A stretch of 64,000 bases of DNA. Origin: Syntrophobacter fumaroxidans MPOB. GTDB lineage: Bacteria; Desulfobacterota; Syntrophobacteria; Syntrophobacterales; Syntrophobacteraceae. Below are positions 38,865 to 47,434 of the stretch, in pieces. How positions within the stretch are numbered: the stretch's first letter is position 1; each line of letters starts with the position of its first letter. Position numbers and translations under genes: made by a program. The stretch covers positions 1,228,001 to 1,292,000 of the forward strand of contig NC_008554.1 in the NCBI RefSeq assembly GCF_000014965.1, written 5' to 3'. The notes beneath the pieces were generated by a model. The model worked only from the letters and a program-made list of their open reading frames with translations, made no database searches and was not told where the DNA came from.

Positions 38865-40454
38865 TCATCTGCCCGAAGCCTTCTCCCGGGGAGCGGAACC
38901 GGCCGTCAACGGCGCTTCCGGCTTCGAAGGAGCGGGGCCGGCCGTCAACGCCCCTGTGGCTTGCGGGCGTCCGGGTTTGCTCTCAAGATACGGCTGCGGC
39001 TTCTTGGGAGTGGCCGTGTCCGTGAAAGTTTTCAGGTACGCCACGATGGCGGCTTCTTCCTCGAGAGTCAGCCCCATGTCGCCGATCAGGCCGATGTTGA
39101 TGGCGGACAGGGGCGCACTGGGAAACTCGGGCTTGGGCCAGCAGTTGTTCGCCAGCGCATCCACTTCCGTCGCGATGCCCTCCGCGCATTCGGTTATGCC
39201 GAAGGATGCCGCCGTAACCCCGTTCACGTTGGCCGTGTTGTAGAAATGAACGAGTGATTCCAGGCTCTTGAACCATCCGTTGTGGGTGTACGCCTTGACA
39301 AAATCCGCGTCGGGGCGTTTGTCCACGTTGCGCAGGCTCGGGCTTCGCTGGGCTGCCAGATGAGCGTCAATTCCCGTATGCGCTTTCAGCCCTTCGTTGA
39401 ATACCGGAAAGCCGGGGATCTCGGGATTCGGGGGCACGCCGATCACGTGGTATGAATTGTCCGAATACGTCTGTTCCGGCTCCACTCCCGTATCCCCCGG
39501 GGTAAAGGTGGGAGGAGTGGTGGAGAGATCGATGACGGGAGGGTTATTGGCGTGACACAGCGAACAGTTGGTGATCTTGGGCACCCCGTTCACGATCAAC
39601 GGATTCGCAGGAGTGGAATAAAACAGGTCGTGGCCCAGGTTTTCCTGCGCCGTCAAGCCCTTGAGCGGGAACTGCCCGGGAGTGTCGTCGACGTCGATCC
39701 CGTCGAGCTCCCTTTTGAGCGCGATATCGCGCCTGGAGCTGAATGAGTTGACCTCCGGCGAGGACTGGTACGCGGCAAGCGACACCGCGATTCGCTTATA
39801 GTTTACTGCCAACCGCTCCTCGCAGGTGATCGGTTCCTTCCAGACTTTCTCGAAAAGCGGGGCATACGCGGCCGAAGCGACGGTCCGACAGACCCCCAGC
39901 TGGGTTTGATTCTGTTCGACGGGGTTCAAGAACGGATTGAACGCCTGTTCGGCCAATGGTCCCAGGTATTTTCCGTAAGCAGTCTTCAAACCCGGGATAA
40001 AGGCGCCTCCGGCGTCCTGAAAGACCTCATCGCCGATAGGCACTGTCGCCCCGTTCGGAAAGACCTGAGGGTCCGCCCCCTCGGAGCGGCCGTTCCAGAA
40101 AACTCCCCCAAGAAACCCGGAAGGGAAATTGGGGAAAGGGAGGGGAGAGACCTGGAACGGGGGGGAAAATGAGGCATACGCGCTCATGGGGGGTTTGAGC
40201 CCTCCTTTGGTGTGGGGATTCGCACCGGTGACCGCCACCTGGTGCAGGTTGACCCCCGAAACCCCGTAGGTCCAACCCGCTCTCGGGACGTGGCAGGTGG
40301 CGCACGCCATGCGCGGAGGATCGGATATATTCTGGAAGAAAACAAACTTGCCCAGATTCTCAATGTCCGACAGTGCCGCCGGGCTGACGTTCACGCCCAC
40401 TGCGAGCAGGGCTGCCAGGACTACCACCGCCATTACCGGAATATGTTTTTTCAT
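38865..40454 (-). CDS. Diheme cytochrome c peroxidase/MauG-family protein
   Basis: A 529-residue exported c-type cytochrome. The signal peptide is MKKHIPVMAVVVLAALLAVG. Two haem sites are visible: CATCH at 51-55 and CSLCH at 297-301, both in the context usual for the bacterial cytochrome c peroxidase superfamily (LGKFVFFQNISDPPRMACAT; LGHDLFYSTP). The conserved TGANPHTKGGLKPP and RSPSLRNVDKRPDADF segments fit the family. The chain is longer than classical CcpA (about 330), with an inserted middle region and a Pro/Ala-rich tail after ~490. ATG 40454 has AAGGA at suitable spacing. Role: peroxide reduction, or oxidation of a partner protein as in MauG; the sequence does not decide. Confidence 0.85.
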   Translation of the reverse strand: MKKHIPVMAVVVLAALLAVGVNVSPAALSDIENLGKFVFFQNISDPPRMACATCHVPRAGWTYGVSGVNLHQVAVTGANPHTKGGLKPPMSAYASFSPPFQVSPLPFPNFPSGFLGGVFWNGRSEGADPQVFPNGATVPIGDEVFQDAGGAFIPGLKTAYGKYLGPLAEQAFNPFLNPVEQNQTQLGVCRTVASAAYAPLFEKVWKEPITCEERLAVNYKRIAVSLAAYQSSPEVNSFSSRRDIALKRELDGIDVDDTPGQFPLKGLTAQENLGHDLFYSTPANPLIVNGVPKITNCSLCHANNPPVIDLSTTPPTFTPGDTGVEPEQTYSDNSYHVIGVPPNPEIPGFPVFNEGLKAHTGIDAHLAAQRSPSLRNVDKRPDADFVKAYTHNGWFKSLESLVHFYNTANVNGVTAASFGITECAEGIATEVDALANNCWPKPEFPSAPLSAINIGLIGDMGLTLEEEAAIVAYLKTFTDTATPKKPQPYLESKPGRPQATGALTAGPAPSKPEAPLTAGSAPREKASGR

Positions 40455-40506
40455 TTTCATTTCCTTTCCATGCTGAGATGATTCTTTCCTCCTTAGGACC
40501 GACGAT

Positions 40507-40572
40507 TTACAGATATCGACCTCCTTTCCATTGGGATTTTTCTGTGGACTTATCCGTTGGTTGTGGAGCCAC
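40507..40572 (-). CDS. Possible 21-residue leader peptide/small protein
   Basis: A minus-strand frame starting at GTG 40572, with an ideal AAAGGAGG 5 bases upstream, reads MAPQPTDKSTEKSQW then KGGRYL and stops at TAA 40507. It lies 52 bases before the diheme peroxidase-like gene. A second AAAGGAGG lies inside its 3' end and a third AAGGAGG before the next gene. Too short to judge coding by composition. It might be a translated leader, a small structural protein or a peptide substrate of the neighbouring oxidase. Real translation is not shown. Confidence 0.35.
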   Translation of the reverse strand: MAPQPTDKSTEKSQWKGGRYL

Positions 40573-40599
40573 GGCGACCTCCTTTCGACTCATTGCGTA

Positions 40600-40900
40600 A
40601 AAGGTTGTCGATTGTTCCAAAGTGAAACAATTGGCCAGTTATTACAACACGTTAGAATATTCTGCCCGGCATGATCATCTTTATTTTCCATATTGTATAA
40701 CTTGATATAATTATTATTAATTACAGGTACTGATAGGATGTTCATTCATTATCTATATGATCTGATTGATGGATTCTTTTGTTATAAATTTATTATATAC
40801 TAATTTGGAGTACAATTTATTATTATTCACAAGACAAGTATATTATTACTCAATATATTTTATCATTTTATTATGATTTTATGCCATGTCGCGTTCAAGA
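40600..40900. other. Strongly AT-rich segment upstream of the diheme peroxidase-like gene
   Basis: From about 40640 to 40880 the sequence is mostly A/T (for example ataattattattaattac, aatttattattattcac), in sharp contrast to the surrounding DNA. It contains many TATA-like steps and no supported ORF. It could be a promoter/upstream element for the minus-strand gene, a bent-DNA site or a remnant of imported DNA. Confidence 0.6.
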
Positions 40901-40962
40901 TCGGTGCATTGCGGGTTGGATGGCATAAAGCCATTCCATACGTATGACAGGAACATCGATCC

Positions 40963-40990
40963 GTAGGGGCGTGGTTTATCCACGCCCGCG
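40963..40990. repeat. REP-like palindrome
   Basis: GTAGGGGCGTGGTTTATCCA followed by CGCCCGCG: an 8-base stem GGGCGTGG/CCACGCCC (40967-40974 and 40980-40987) with a 5-base loop. Elements of the form GTAGGGGCG-palindrome-CGCCCG recur between genes in many environmental bacteria as REP/BIME-like units. Only one copy lies in this window. Confidence 0.5.
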
Positions 40991-42270
40991 TCACATTACG
41001 CTTGGCAGGTGTTGTATAATCTTGAACGCACCTTTCTATTAGGACACAGTACTTCCATTAGCAACATAATATGCTTTCTCTCTAACTGTGTTTCTTCTTT
41101 GAAATCGATTGGAAATCGTGCAGAACGCAACAAGACCGGAGGAATTGTGAACTTTCGAGCTTTCAGATCAGGAAGCTCTCCGATCAACACAGCACATCGT
41201 GCCGTTGAGGCGAGTGCGTCAATCCGCTTTTTATTGATGGTTGAACGGAGACGGATAGCATTTTGGAATCCAAGTCGATTGCCAATCTTCTATCCACTAT
41301 TTTCGAAATAATAAATAAGTGGAAAACTGTAAACTCAAATGAAAGAATTGGTAGGGGGCAAGTAAGGGAATACACAAAAACCCGAAGCGGTCGGCACGAT
41401 GTTCCGTGCGGAGGCTCCGGGACAAAAACGCACGCGGTTTTCCGTTCACGCGGAGGGGTGGGTCTCTGAAGGCTTTCCGGCAAAGGGTTTTCCCCCGTGA
41501 CGGCATATTCTCCCGGCCTCATTCGGAGAACCCCGGACCACAATCGATCCGGTACTCTGATGCGGGCGGCTCTACAGGGCTGCGCCAGGGAATGCGGCAG
41601 GTCTTTTCGAGGCATTTCTTGCGTTTTTGCGCTTTTGCGCCTTCAGGGCGGGCGTCCGCCTCCCGCTGTCCGATCCGGTGAAGCCCGTGAGAGGCCGCAG
41701 TCGTCCGAATGCCTTACCGTCTTGTTTCAAAGCCGATGCTGCCCGCGGAAAGCAGCGTTCCGGCCGGCATGCACCCCGGCAGTTCCTTTTGAAGGTGCCG
41801 CGGCCATGCTGCCTCGGCATCTTCTCCGGAACGTATCCGCTACGCTCACCTGCCTTTTTTCATCCAAGGGAGCGTGGCGCGAGAACGGGCCCCTCCCCTG
41901 CGGCGAAGGCCATGGCTCCTGAAGCTCAAAACCCGACCTTTCAAACCATATTTTGCATGTTCGACCGGGAAGTGGTAAAGTTTTCGGGAATCCGGTTCAC
42001 CATCGGAAGTTGTTCCGGCAGAAAACCCAACCCCAGAATGCAACTCGGGCGCATGGCGCACAACCCGACGCATCATTGCGGATGATGATCCCAATGTGCG
42101 GTTGCTCTGCCGTGCGTGGTCCGGGTGCACCGGCATCGCTCCGAATTCTCGGGGGGGGAAGTGTCGCCCCCCGATGCGGTCCCGGAACGCATGGCGCACA
42201 TCCGGATGCACTTGCTCCGGCTGAATCTCCGTCTGCATGCCCAGCAATGCGCCGAGCAAAAGGAGCAGCG
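40991..42270. other. Long intergenic region, no gene recognised
   Basis: About 1.3 kb between the REP-like palindrome and the first ExeA-like gene. The left part (to ~41360) is AT-richer. A GTG at 41146 with GGAGG 4 bases upstream opens a 54-codon frame to 41310 with no recognisable family. The rest shows short overlapping frames on both strands and GC-rich hairpins, with no tRNA or transposase remnant that I can identify. Confidence 0.4.
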
Positions 42271-43233
42271 GTGCACAGACAATTTTACGGTTTTTCTGAA
42301 GAGCCTTTCAGCATAAAACCGGACACCGGTTTTTGGTACCCGAGCCGCAACCATCTGGAAGTGCTGACCACCATCAGGGCTGGAATCAAGAGTGGAAAGG
42401 GCATTCTCGTCATCACGGGAGAAGACGGGATGGGGAAAACGATTCTTCTCCGGCTGCTGGTGGAGATGCTCGATCCCGGCGTGAAGGCCGCCCTCATAAG
42501 CGGGCCGTCGCAAAGCTTTGAAGAGGTGCTCGAAGATCTCCTTCGCGCCCTTGAGCTTCCCCGGGGGGAACCGGACAAGAGCTCCATGCTGTCGCGGCTT
42601 TATGAATATTTGTATTCGGGGCTTTCAAGGGGCAAAACCCTGCTGATCGCCGTGGATGAGGCCCACAAATTCAGCGGGCAGGTGCTCGAGGAGTTGCGCA
42701 TGCTCTGCAACCCCCACCCGAGGAGGCCGGGACCGGGGATTGTGCAGGAACTCTTTGCGGCCGGACCGCAGTTCGAGGAAAAGCTCCGGGCCGAGGATCT
42801 GATGCGGATCCTTCAGAGAATCGAGGTCCGATGCCGGCTTGAGCCTTTGAGCGAGCTCGAAATCCCTCAATACGTCGAGCACCGGCTGAGGAAGGTGGGG
42901 AGCGGCATTACAAAGATTTTCACGCCCGAAGCCGTCGATTTGATCTGCAGGTATAGCCGGGGGATTCCCCGGAACATCAATATGCTCTGCTACATGTCGA
43001 TCTGCAGCGGCTACGCCCTGTCCCGGAAGCATATCAGCTCGGACCTCGTGGAAAAGGCTCTCCCGGTTCTGAACGGGCACAGATCGGGAAGATGGAAAGG
43101 AGTGAAGGGACCGGTCAAGGCCCTTGACGACACCATCGAAAAAAGCCCGTTCATCACGACCATCACTTATATTCTGCTGGCATACTCGCTTCTGGCGCTG
43201 TTCATTGTCTTCCTGCTGAACCTGCGCCTTTGA
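42271..43233 (+). CDS. ExeA/GspA-like AAA ATPase with C-terminal membrane helix (copy 1)
   Basis: A 320-residue AAA+ ATPase. GTG 42271 with AAGGAG 5 bases upstream decides the start; the longer open frame upstream is shadow. The N-terminus MHRQFYGFSEEPFSIKPD is the ExeA/GspA signature (YGFxExPFxxxPDP). Walker A is GEDGMGKT near residue 49, Walker B LLIAVDEAH, and a sensor region follows (LQRIEVRCRLEPLSELE; YSRGIPRNINMLC). A membrane helix ends the chain (~298-318, ITYILLAYSLLALFIVFLL). Classical ExeA has a periplasmic peptidoglycan-binding part after this helix; it is missing here, so the protein stops just past the membrane. Convergent with a paralogue at 43475-44431. Confidence 0.85.
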   Translation: MHRQFYGFSEEPFSIKPDTGFWYPSRNHLEVLTTIRAGIKSGKGILVITGEDGMGKTILLRLLVEMLDPGVKAALISGPSQSFEEVLEDLLRALELPRGEPDKSSMLSRLYEYLYSGLSRGKTLLIAVDEAHKFSGQVLEELRMLCNPHPRRPGPGIVQELFAAGPQFEEKLRAEDLMRILQRIEVRCRLEPLSELEIPQYVEHRLRKVGSGITKIFTPEAVDLICRYSRGIPRNINMLCYMSICSGYALSRKHISSDLVEKALPVLNGHRSGRWKGVKGPVKALDDTIEKSPFITTITYILLAYSLLALFIVFLLNLRL

Positions 43234-43274
43234 AACGAAGTTGCGCGCAAGATGGATCTTTCAAGCACAAAAGA

Positions 43275-43350
43275 GCGGGGGAATGATTCCCCCGCACCCC
43301 CCACACGGAGCCGCGAAGCGGCGAGGGGGTGTGGGGGATACGTCCCCCAC
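43275..43350. repeat. Compound palindromic element between convergent genes
   Basis: Three nested or adjacent palindromes: GCGGGGGAAT/ATTCCCCCGC (43275-43295, perfect), GCCGC-GAA-GCGGC (43310-43322) and GTGGGGGA/TCCCCCAC (43331-43350). CCCCCCACAC near 43297-43306 can also pair with GTGTGGGGG near 43329-43337, enclosing the central hairpin. A short CTTTT follows. It probably serves as a bidirectional terminator and looks like a dispersed repeat unit. Confidence 0.65.
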
Positions 43351-43474
43351 GCTTTTAGAGTATCATTTTGAACGCAATTATCCATGCCCCCTGCGACACC
43401 CGCGAAGCATGAAAATAGTTTCGGCCGGGAATCTATTTTCTAGGTAAATCCGTATGAGGAGAGGGCCTCCCCAC

Positions 43475-44431
43475 TCATTGCCGGAGCAGCACGGCCAGGA
43501 GCTTTTGCAGGGAGAAGGCAAAAATGACCAGTGATAACAGCAACAAAAAAACTCTGACCATGTTGTGCCCCGGCTTCCTGAGGGACGGCGTTCGCAGGAG
43601 AGGGCCGCTGCCGGCGGGGCGGAGATAATCCATTTCCCTGATGGCCTCCCTGGCGATTTTCAGGTCGATCGACGGGCTGGCTCTGCTGAAACCGATCAGC
43701 AGGGCACGGTCGCAAATCAGGTTGATCACCCGGGGAATGCCCCGGGCAAATTCGAGGATCCGGTCCACGGCTTTAGGAGTGAAAGTCCCGTTCTCTTTCC
43801 CTCCCGCCACTTTCAAACGGTGCTCGACGTACCGCCTGCCCTCCTCCCGGTTCAGGGGCGCAATCCGTCGATGCACCTTGATCTTAAGCCGGAAAGCGCG
43901 CAGCTTGTCGCCGCCCAGTTTTTCCTCCAGTTCGGGATGCCCCACGAGCAGGATCTGGAGCACTTTCCCGACGGGCGTTTCCGGGTCGCAGAGCCTGCCC
44001 AGGCCTTCCAGTGTATCTTCGTCCAGGTTTTGAGCCTCATCGATAATCACGGCCACCGTCTCGTTCCGGGCGAGCCTCTCGTTGAGGTACCCTCCGAGCG
44101 TTCTCAGATAATACGCCAGGTTTTCTTCCTTTTCCCAGAGGGGCACATCCAGCTGCAGCAGGACTTGTTTCAGCAGGTCCTTGAGACTGAGTCCCGTATG
44201 GAACACAAAAACGGTCTTTATGTCGTCGGCAAGGTCATTCAAAAGCGTCCGGATGAGCAGGGTTTTCCCCGTTCCCACTTCCCCGGTGATCACGATTACG
44301 CCCTTCTGTTCCCTGATTCCCGCCATCATGGACGAGTAGGCTTCAAAATGAGAGGGCGCAAAATACAGGAATTTGGGGTCCGGGCCAAGACCAAACGGCA
44401 TTTCGGCGAAGCCGTAGAATTCCATGTACAT
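43475..44431 (-). CDS. ExeA/GspA-like AAA ATPase with C-terminal membrane helix (copy 2)
   Basis: A 318-residue paralogue of the 42271-43233 product. It starts MYMEFYGFAEMPFGLGPDPK at ATG 44431 (GAGAGG 7 bases upstream). Walker A is GEVGTGKT, Walker B VAVIIDEAQNLD, then LLVGHPELEEKL, HRRIAPLNREEGRRYVEHRL and FARGIPRVINLICDRALL, ending in a membrane helix (~290-312, VRVFLLLLSLVIFAFSLQKLL). Like its neighbour it lacks the periplasmic peptidoglycan-binding part. The conserved GHPELEEKL region is intact here but altered to AAGPQFEEKL in copy 1. Such ATPases work with secretion or polysaccharide assembly complexes; no such genes are adjacent. Confidence 0.87.
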   Translation of the reverse strand: MYMEFYGFAEMPFGLGPDPKFLYFAPSHFEAYSSMMAGIREQKGVIVITGEVGTGKTLLIRTLLNDLADDIKTVFVFHTGLSLKDLLKQVLLQLDVPLWEKEENLAYYLRTLGGYLNERLARNETVAVIIDEAQNLDEDTLEGLGRLCDPETPVGKVLQILLVGHPELEEKLGGDKLRAFRLKIKVHRRIAPLNREEGRRYVEHRLKVAGGKENGTFTPKAVDRILEFARGIPRVINLICDRALLIGFSRASPSIDLKIAREAIREMDYLRPAGSGPLLRTPSLRKPGHNMVRVFLLLLSLVIFAFSLQKLLAVLLRQ

Positions 44432-44756
44432 CGGGCATCCTCTCCGGGAAATGATCATCGATTTCCCGGAGCATACCACACCACCTCCCGGGGTCAAACC
44501 TACACTTTTCACATTTCTGCCCTGCGTGCGCAGGCGAAAAGGACGACGGAGCCGCCGCCGGGCTTCCATCCCGACCCCCGCGCTTCCGCCCTGCCTGGGC
44601 GAGGGGCCAGCACGGACGTGCAGGCGAGCCTCGATATGGACGGCCCCGGTTTTTTCAGGGCGGACGGCGGGCACGGGAGTGAATCGTGTCCTTGAGCGCA
44701 AACCGTTCTCAACCCAATTTGCGCATGCGAAGGACTTCCCGCCGGCCTGAATGCGC
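44432..44756. other. Intergenic region, no gene recognised
   Basis: 325 bases between two minus-strand genes. It should hold the promoter of the second ExeA-like gene. The frame that stays open upstream of 44431 lacks a ribosome site and is not called. Confidence 0.35.
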
Positions 44757-46256
44757 TCACCGCCCGGAAGAGGTCCGAATCTCCGGCCTGGAATCCTCAT
44801 GCAACGCGGCATCCAGCCTGAGCTGCTCCAAGCCGTCCGCCGCGCAGAGCCTTTTCCACCTTACCGCGGTGATACGGTCTGAGGCCAGGTCCGAAAGGAT
44901 CGTGAAAGGATTGAACCTCTCGCCCCCGATTTCGACGAGAACCGGATCGCCAGGTTCGCAGGCGATCGCGTGGCCCCGATCGGCAAGTGCCGCAACAATG
45001 GCGGTCCCGAACAAACGACAGGCGCCTTCCCATTTCTCATCCCCGGTAACGGCATCCGGGTGCTCGAAGCGGGTGGAAAGCTCCTGCGGCTTGCCGGCAA
45101 GCTCGGGCAATTCACCCAGTCGGATTCCTTCGAATCCCCGGATGTGCTCGCGCGCCGTCTGGCGCCATGCCGGCAGGTACACGGCGCTCAGTGCGTCCTT
45201 CCACCCAATCGGGCGCAGACCGCCCGGGTCTTCCTCCTCGAATAGCACTTGCAGCATTTCGAGCTCGAGCGCTTCGACACCGTCGATCAAGTCCATCGCC
45301 CGCCGATCATCGAGCTGACCGACGGCGGAAGGAAGCGCGGCCAGGGCTTCGATGCGCTCCTTCAGACACGGGTGGGTGTCGTAGGGGTCAGAGTGCGAGG
45401 CTTGCATTTCCTCTTCGAGGTTTTCGGCCATACGGGCGGAGATGTGAGGCGATGCGAGGAAGAGGGCGAACCCCTCGGCTACGGGTGGTCGAAATCCCGC
45501 CGAGAGTATCGGCACGACCTCACTGTGCCAGTACGCATCAAAGGCTCCGGCGGCGCCGTTTACCTTCTTCAGCCCGCCGATCAACGGGGCGTTGCCGACG
45601 ACCCGGGCGGCCAGGGCATCCGCCGCGTATTCCTGCCGGCGCGCCACGGAATTCGTGATCCGCAGGAACAGCCTTCCGTACCAGACGAACGGCAGTTGGA
45701 TGAGGCTGTCGTCCAGTTGATGCAGGGTCCGACCGATGGCGGAGCGCGTCTTGTAGATCCAGGGCGCCAGGCGCACGTCGCCCCCGTAGAAATGTCCGAA
45801 CTCGTGAGCGAGTACCGCCCGCAGCTCGGAGACGGTCAGTGTTTGCAGCAGCGGCAACCCCAGCCCCATCACCCTGCGGCTTCCGAACCCCATGAAGCCG
45901 CCTCGGTGGCTCACCCAGGCGTTCATCTCCGGGATGAGATACACTTCGCCGGGCAGCGCCTGCTCCACGGCTCCGGCCGTCTTTGTCAACTCCTGGAAAA
46001 GGCGCGCGTGCCGGATTGCGTGGAAGCGGGGCCCGGGTGCCTGGAATTTGTCCGGGCGGGGCAGCACGGCCCACAGGATGCCGCCGACGCCAAGGACGCA
46101 GCCGAGTATCAGTCGAAGGTGAATGTGCCTGGAGTACTTGATGTCAACGTACGCCAGGTAGGCGAGCGCGGCCGCGATACTGATCGCGAGCACGTAGAAG
46201 CCCGCCAGCAGGATGAGCGCCAGCACGGCGCGGCCCGGCAGCGAGGAATTGTTCAC
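44757..46256 (-). CDS. M48-family zinc metallopeptidase
   Basis: A 499-residue membrane protease. Two N-terminal helices (~10-37 and ~48-66) precede the catalytic domain with the zinc motif HEFGH at ~151-155. The third ligand, Glu, lies in ARRQEYAADALAARV. This is the HtpX/Ste24/Oma1-like M48 layout. The last ~180 residues, with LKERIEALAALPSAVGQLDD, are a soluble extension of unknown role. I start at GTG 46256 (AGAGAGG, 7 bases). ATG 46325 also has a ribosome site (AGGA) and would add 23 basic residues; the choice is open. Likely role is quality control of membrane or envelope proteins. Confidence 0.83.
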   Translation of the reverse strand: MNNSSLPGRAVLALILLAGFYVLAISIAAALAYLAYVDIKYSRHIHLRLILGCVLGVGGILWAVLPRPDKFQAPGPRFHAIRHARLFQELTKTAGAVEQALPGEVYLIPEMNAWVSHRGGFMGFGSRRVMGLGLPLLQTLTVSELRAVLAHEFGHFYGGDVRLAPWIYKTRSAIGRTLHQLDDSLIQLPFVWYGRLFLRITNSVARRQEYAADALAARVVGNAPLIGGLKKVNGAAGAFDAYWHSEVVPILSAGFRPPVAEGFALFLASPHISARMAENLEEEMQASHSDPYDTHPCLKERIEALAALPSAVGQLDDRRAMDLIDGVEALELEMLQVLFEEEDPGGLRPIGWKDALSAVYLPAWRQTAREHIRGFEGIRLGELPELAGKPQELSTRFEHPDAVTGDEKWEGACRLFGTAIVAALADRGHAIACEPGDPVLVEIGGERFNPFTILSDLASDRITAVRWKRLCAADGLEQLRLDAALHEDSRPEIRTSSGR

Positions 46257-46842
46257 ACCGGCACCTCTCTTCGGGGGTTGTTGGCATGCGGCTGCGGCTC
46301 GATGCGTCACAGCCCGATTTTCCATATTGTCCTAATGTTTTATCGGCTGGAATGCGGCGCGGCAGAACATAGAAATCCGACCCGCTGATATTCCCGCAAG
46401 GACCCTGGTTCCCCACACGATCCGCTGGGAAGAGAAGAGCCAGGCGGGGGGAGCGCTTTCCCGCGGACCAAAGCACAAGCAGGAGGTTCGCTGACGTGTC
46501 GGACCCGCAGATTGCGGAGAAATTGGGCATTCGACCGAGCGGCTTCCATACGTTACCGCAGTATGCACAACAAGCCCCGCATGGAATTCAGACAGGCGGC
46601 GGCTCTCACTGTGGACCGTCACCGTCGCCGTTGTGATTTTCACCTAACCTGAGAAATCTTCTATAGGCCTGAAAATCGCTGAAGGAGCTAAGATGGCGTG
46701 TTTTCGAAGATGCAGGAACAAGTGGCCGCACTACCGACCGTCGCCGTGTGCGATCCAGTAACAATGTAGGTAAAATGCCAGGTAAAAAGTGGCGCAGGAA
46801 GGCTCTTCACCGGAAAGTCCCGCCGGAGCAGCCCCAGGAAGC
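46257..46842. other. Intergenic region between tRNA-Arg and the M48 gene
   Basis: About 590 bases with no recognised gene; the minus-strand frames at 46332-46643 lack ribosome sites. It should contain the promoter of the peptidase gene; TAGGACAATATGG at 46320-46332 is the upstream alternative start region. Confidence 0.35.
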
Positions 46843-46873
46843 AAAAAAGGACCCAGCCGATCCGGCTGAGCCC
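46843..46873 (-). terminator. Intrinsic terminator of tRNA-Arg
   Basis: On the minus strand GGGCTCAGCCG-GAT-CGGCTGGGTCC (11 pairs, two G-U) is followed by TTTTTT. It starts 14 bases past the tRNA 3' end. Confidence 0.85.
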
Positions 46874-46886
46874 TAATGTTGTGTCC

Positions 46887-46963
46887 TGGCGCGCCCAAGA
46901 GGATTCGAACCTCTGACCTACGGATTCGTAGTCCGGCACTCTATCCAGCTGAGCTATGGGCGC
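46887..46963 (-). tRNA. tRNA-Arg (anticodon ACG)
   Basis: A 77-base cloverleaf: acceptor GCGCCCA/TGGGCGC, D-arm TAGCTCAGCTGGATAGAGT, anticodon loop CTACGAA (ACG, Arg CGU/CGC/CGA after deamination) and T-arm AGAGGTTCGAATCCTCT. Discriminator G and an encoded CCA end it. The top of the anticodon stem has one C-U mismatch. It is followed by a strong terminator, so it is transcribed singly. Confidence 0.95.
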
Positions 46964-47434
46964 AACGAAGTAACAGCGACTTCTAACAAAAAACACCCCC
47001 GCAGGCAAGCAGAAAAAGAATTGCGCCGGTTCCCGTTTTGGTGGATAGTTCTGTCTTCACGGGACCGGGCCTTTCGCGCGGTCGGCCCGCCGTCCGTCAT
47101 CTTTCCACGGGTGCTCGGGCGGTGACGGTATTCACGCGTCGTGAGAGAGGATCATCGAAGCCCGAACCTGGTCAAGGATTGCCGTCCTGGTCAAGGGTTG
47201 CCGTTTCTGACGCGGCAACCGGCGAGCGGGCCTTCGGCGCCCGGCCCTGGACGAGGGCCAGGTTCAGGGCCGAAGCCGACGCGTTCATGACGAACGATTG
47301 GAGCGGAGTTCGCATCGTCCGGACAAGGGTCGCGCGCGCGACACCGGCGTGGGGATCGATCGATCACATGCAGGCGCTTGAACGAGGGCCGCGCTCGCGA
47401 CCCCGGCACGCGCAACCCGGCGGAGCACGGATTC
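46964..47434. other. Divergent region between tRNA-Arg and murJ
   Basis: About 470 bases with promoters expected in both directions. No clear motif or supported ORF; the plus-strand frame from 47038 is a high-GC shadow that later runs antiphase to murJ. Confidence 0.35.

Noticed and set aside
41009-41311. 100-codon plus-strand frame in the long intergenic region, with a 54-codon GTG version from 41146
   Set aside because: The GTG has a ribosome site but the product resembles nothing and codon use is unlike the neighbours; not enough to call a gene.
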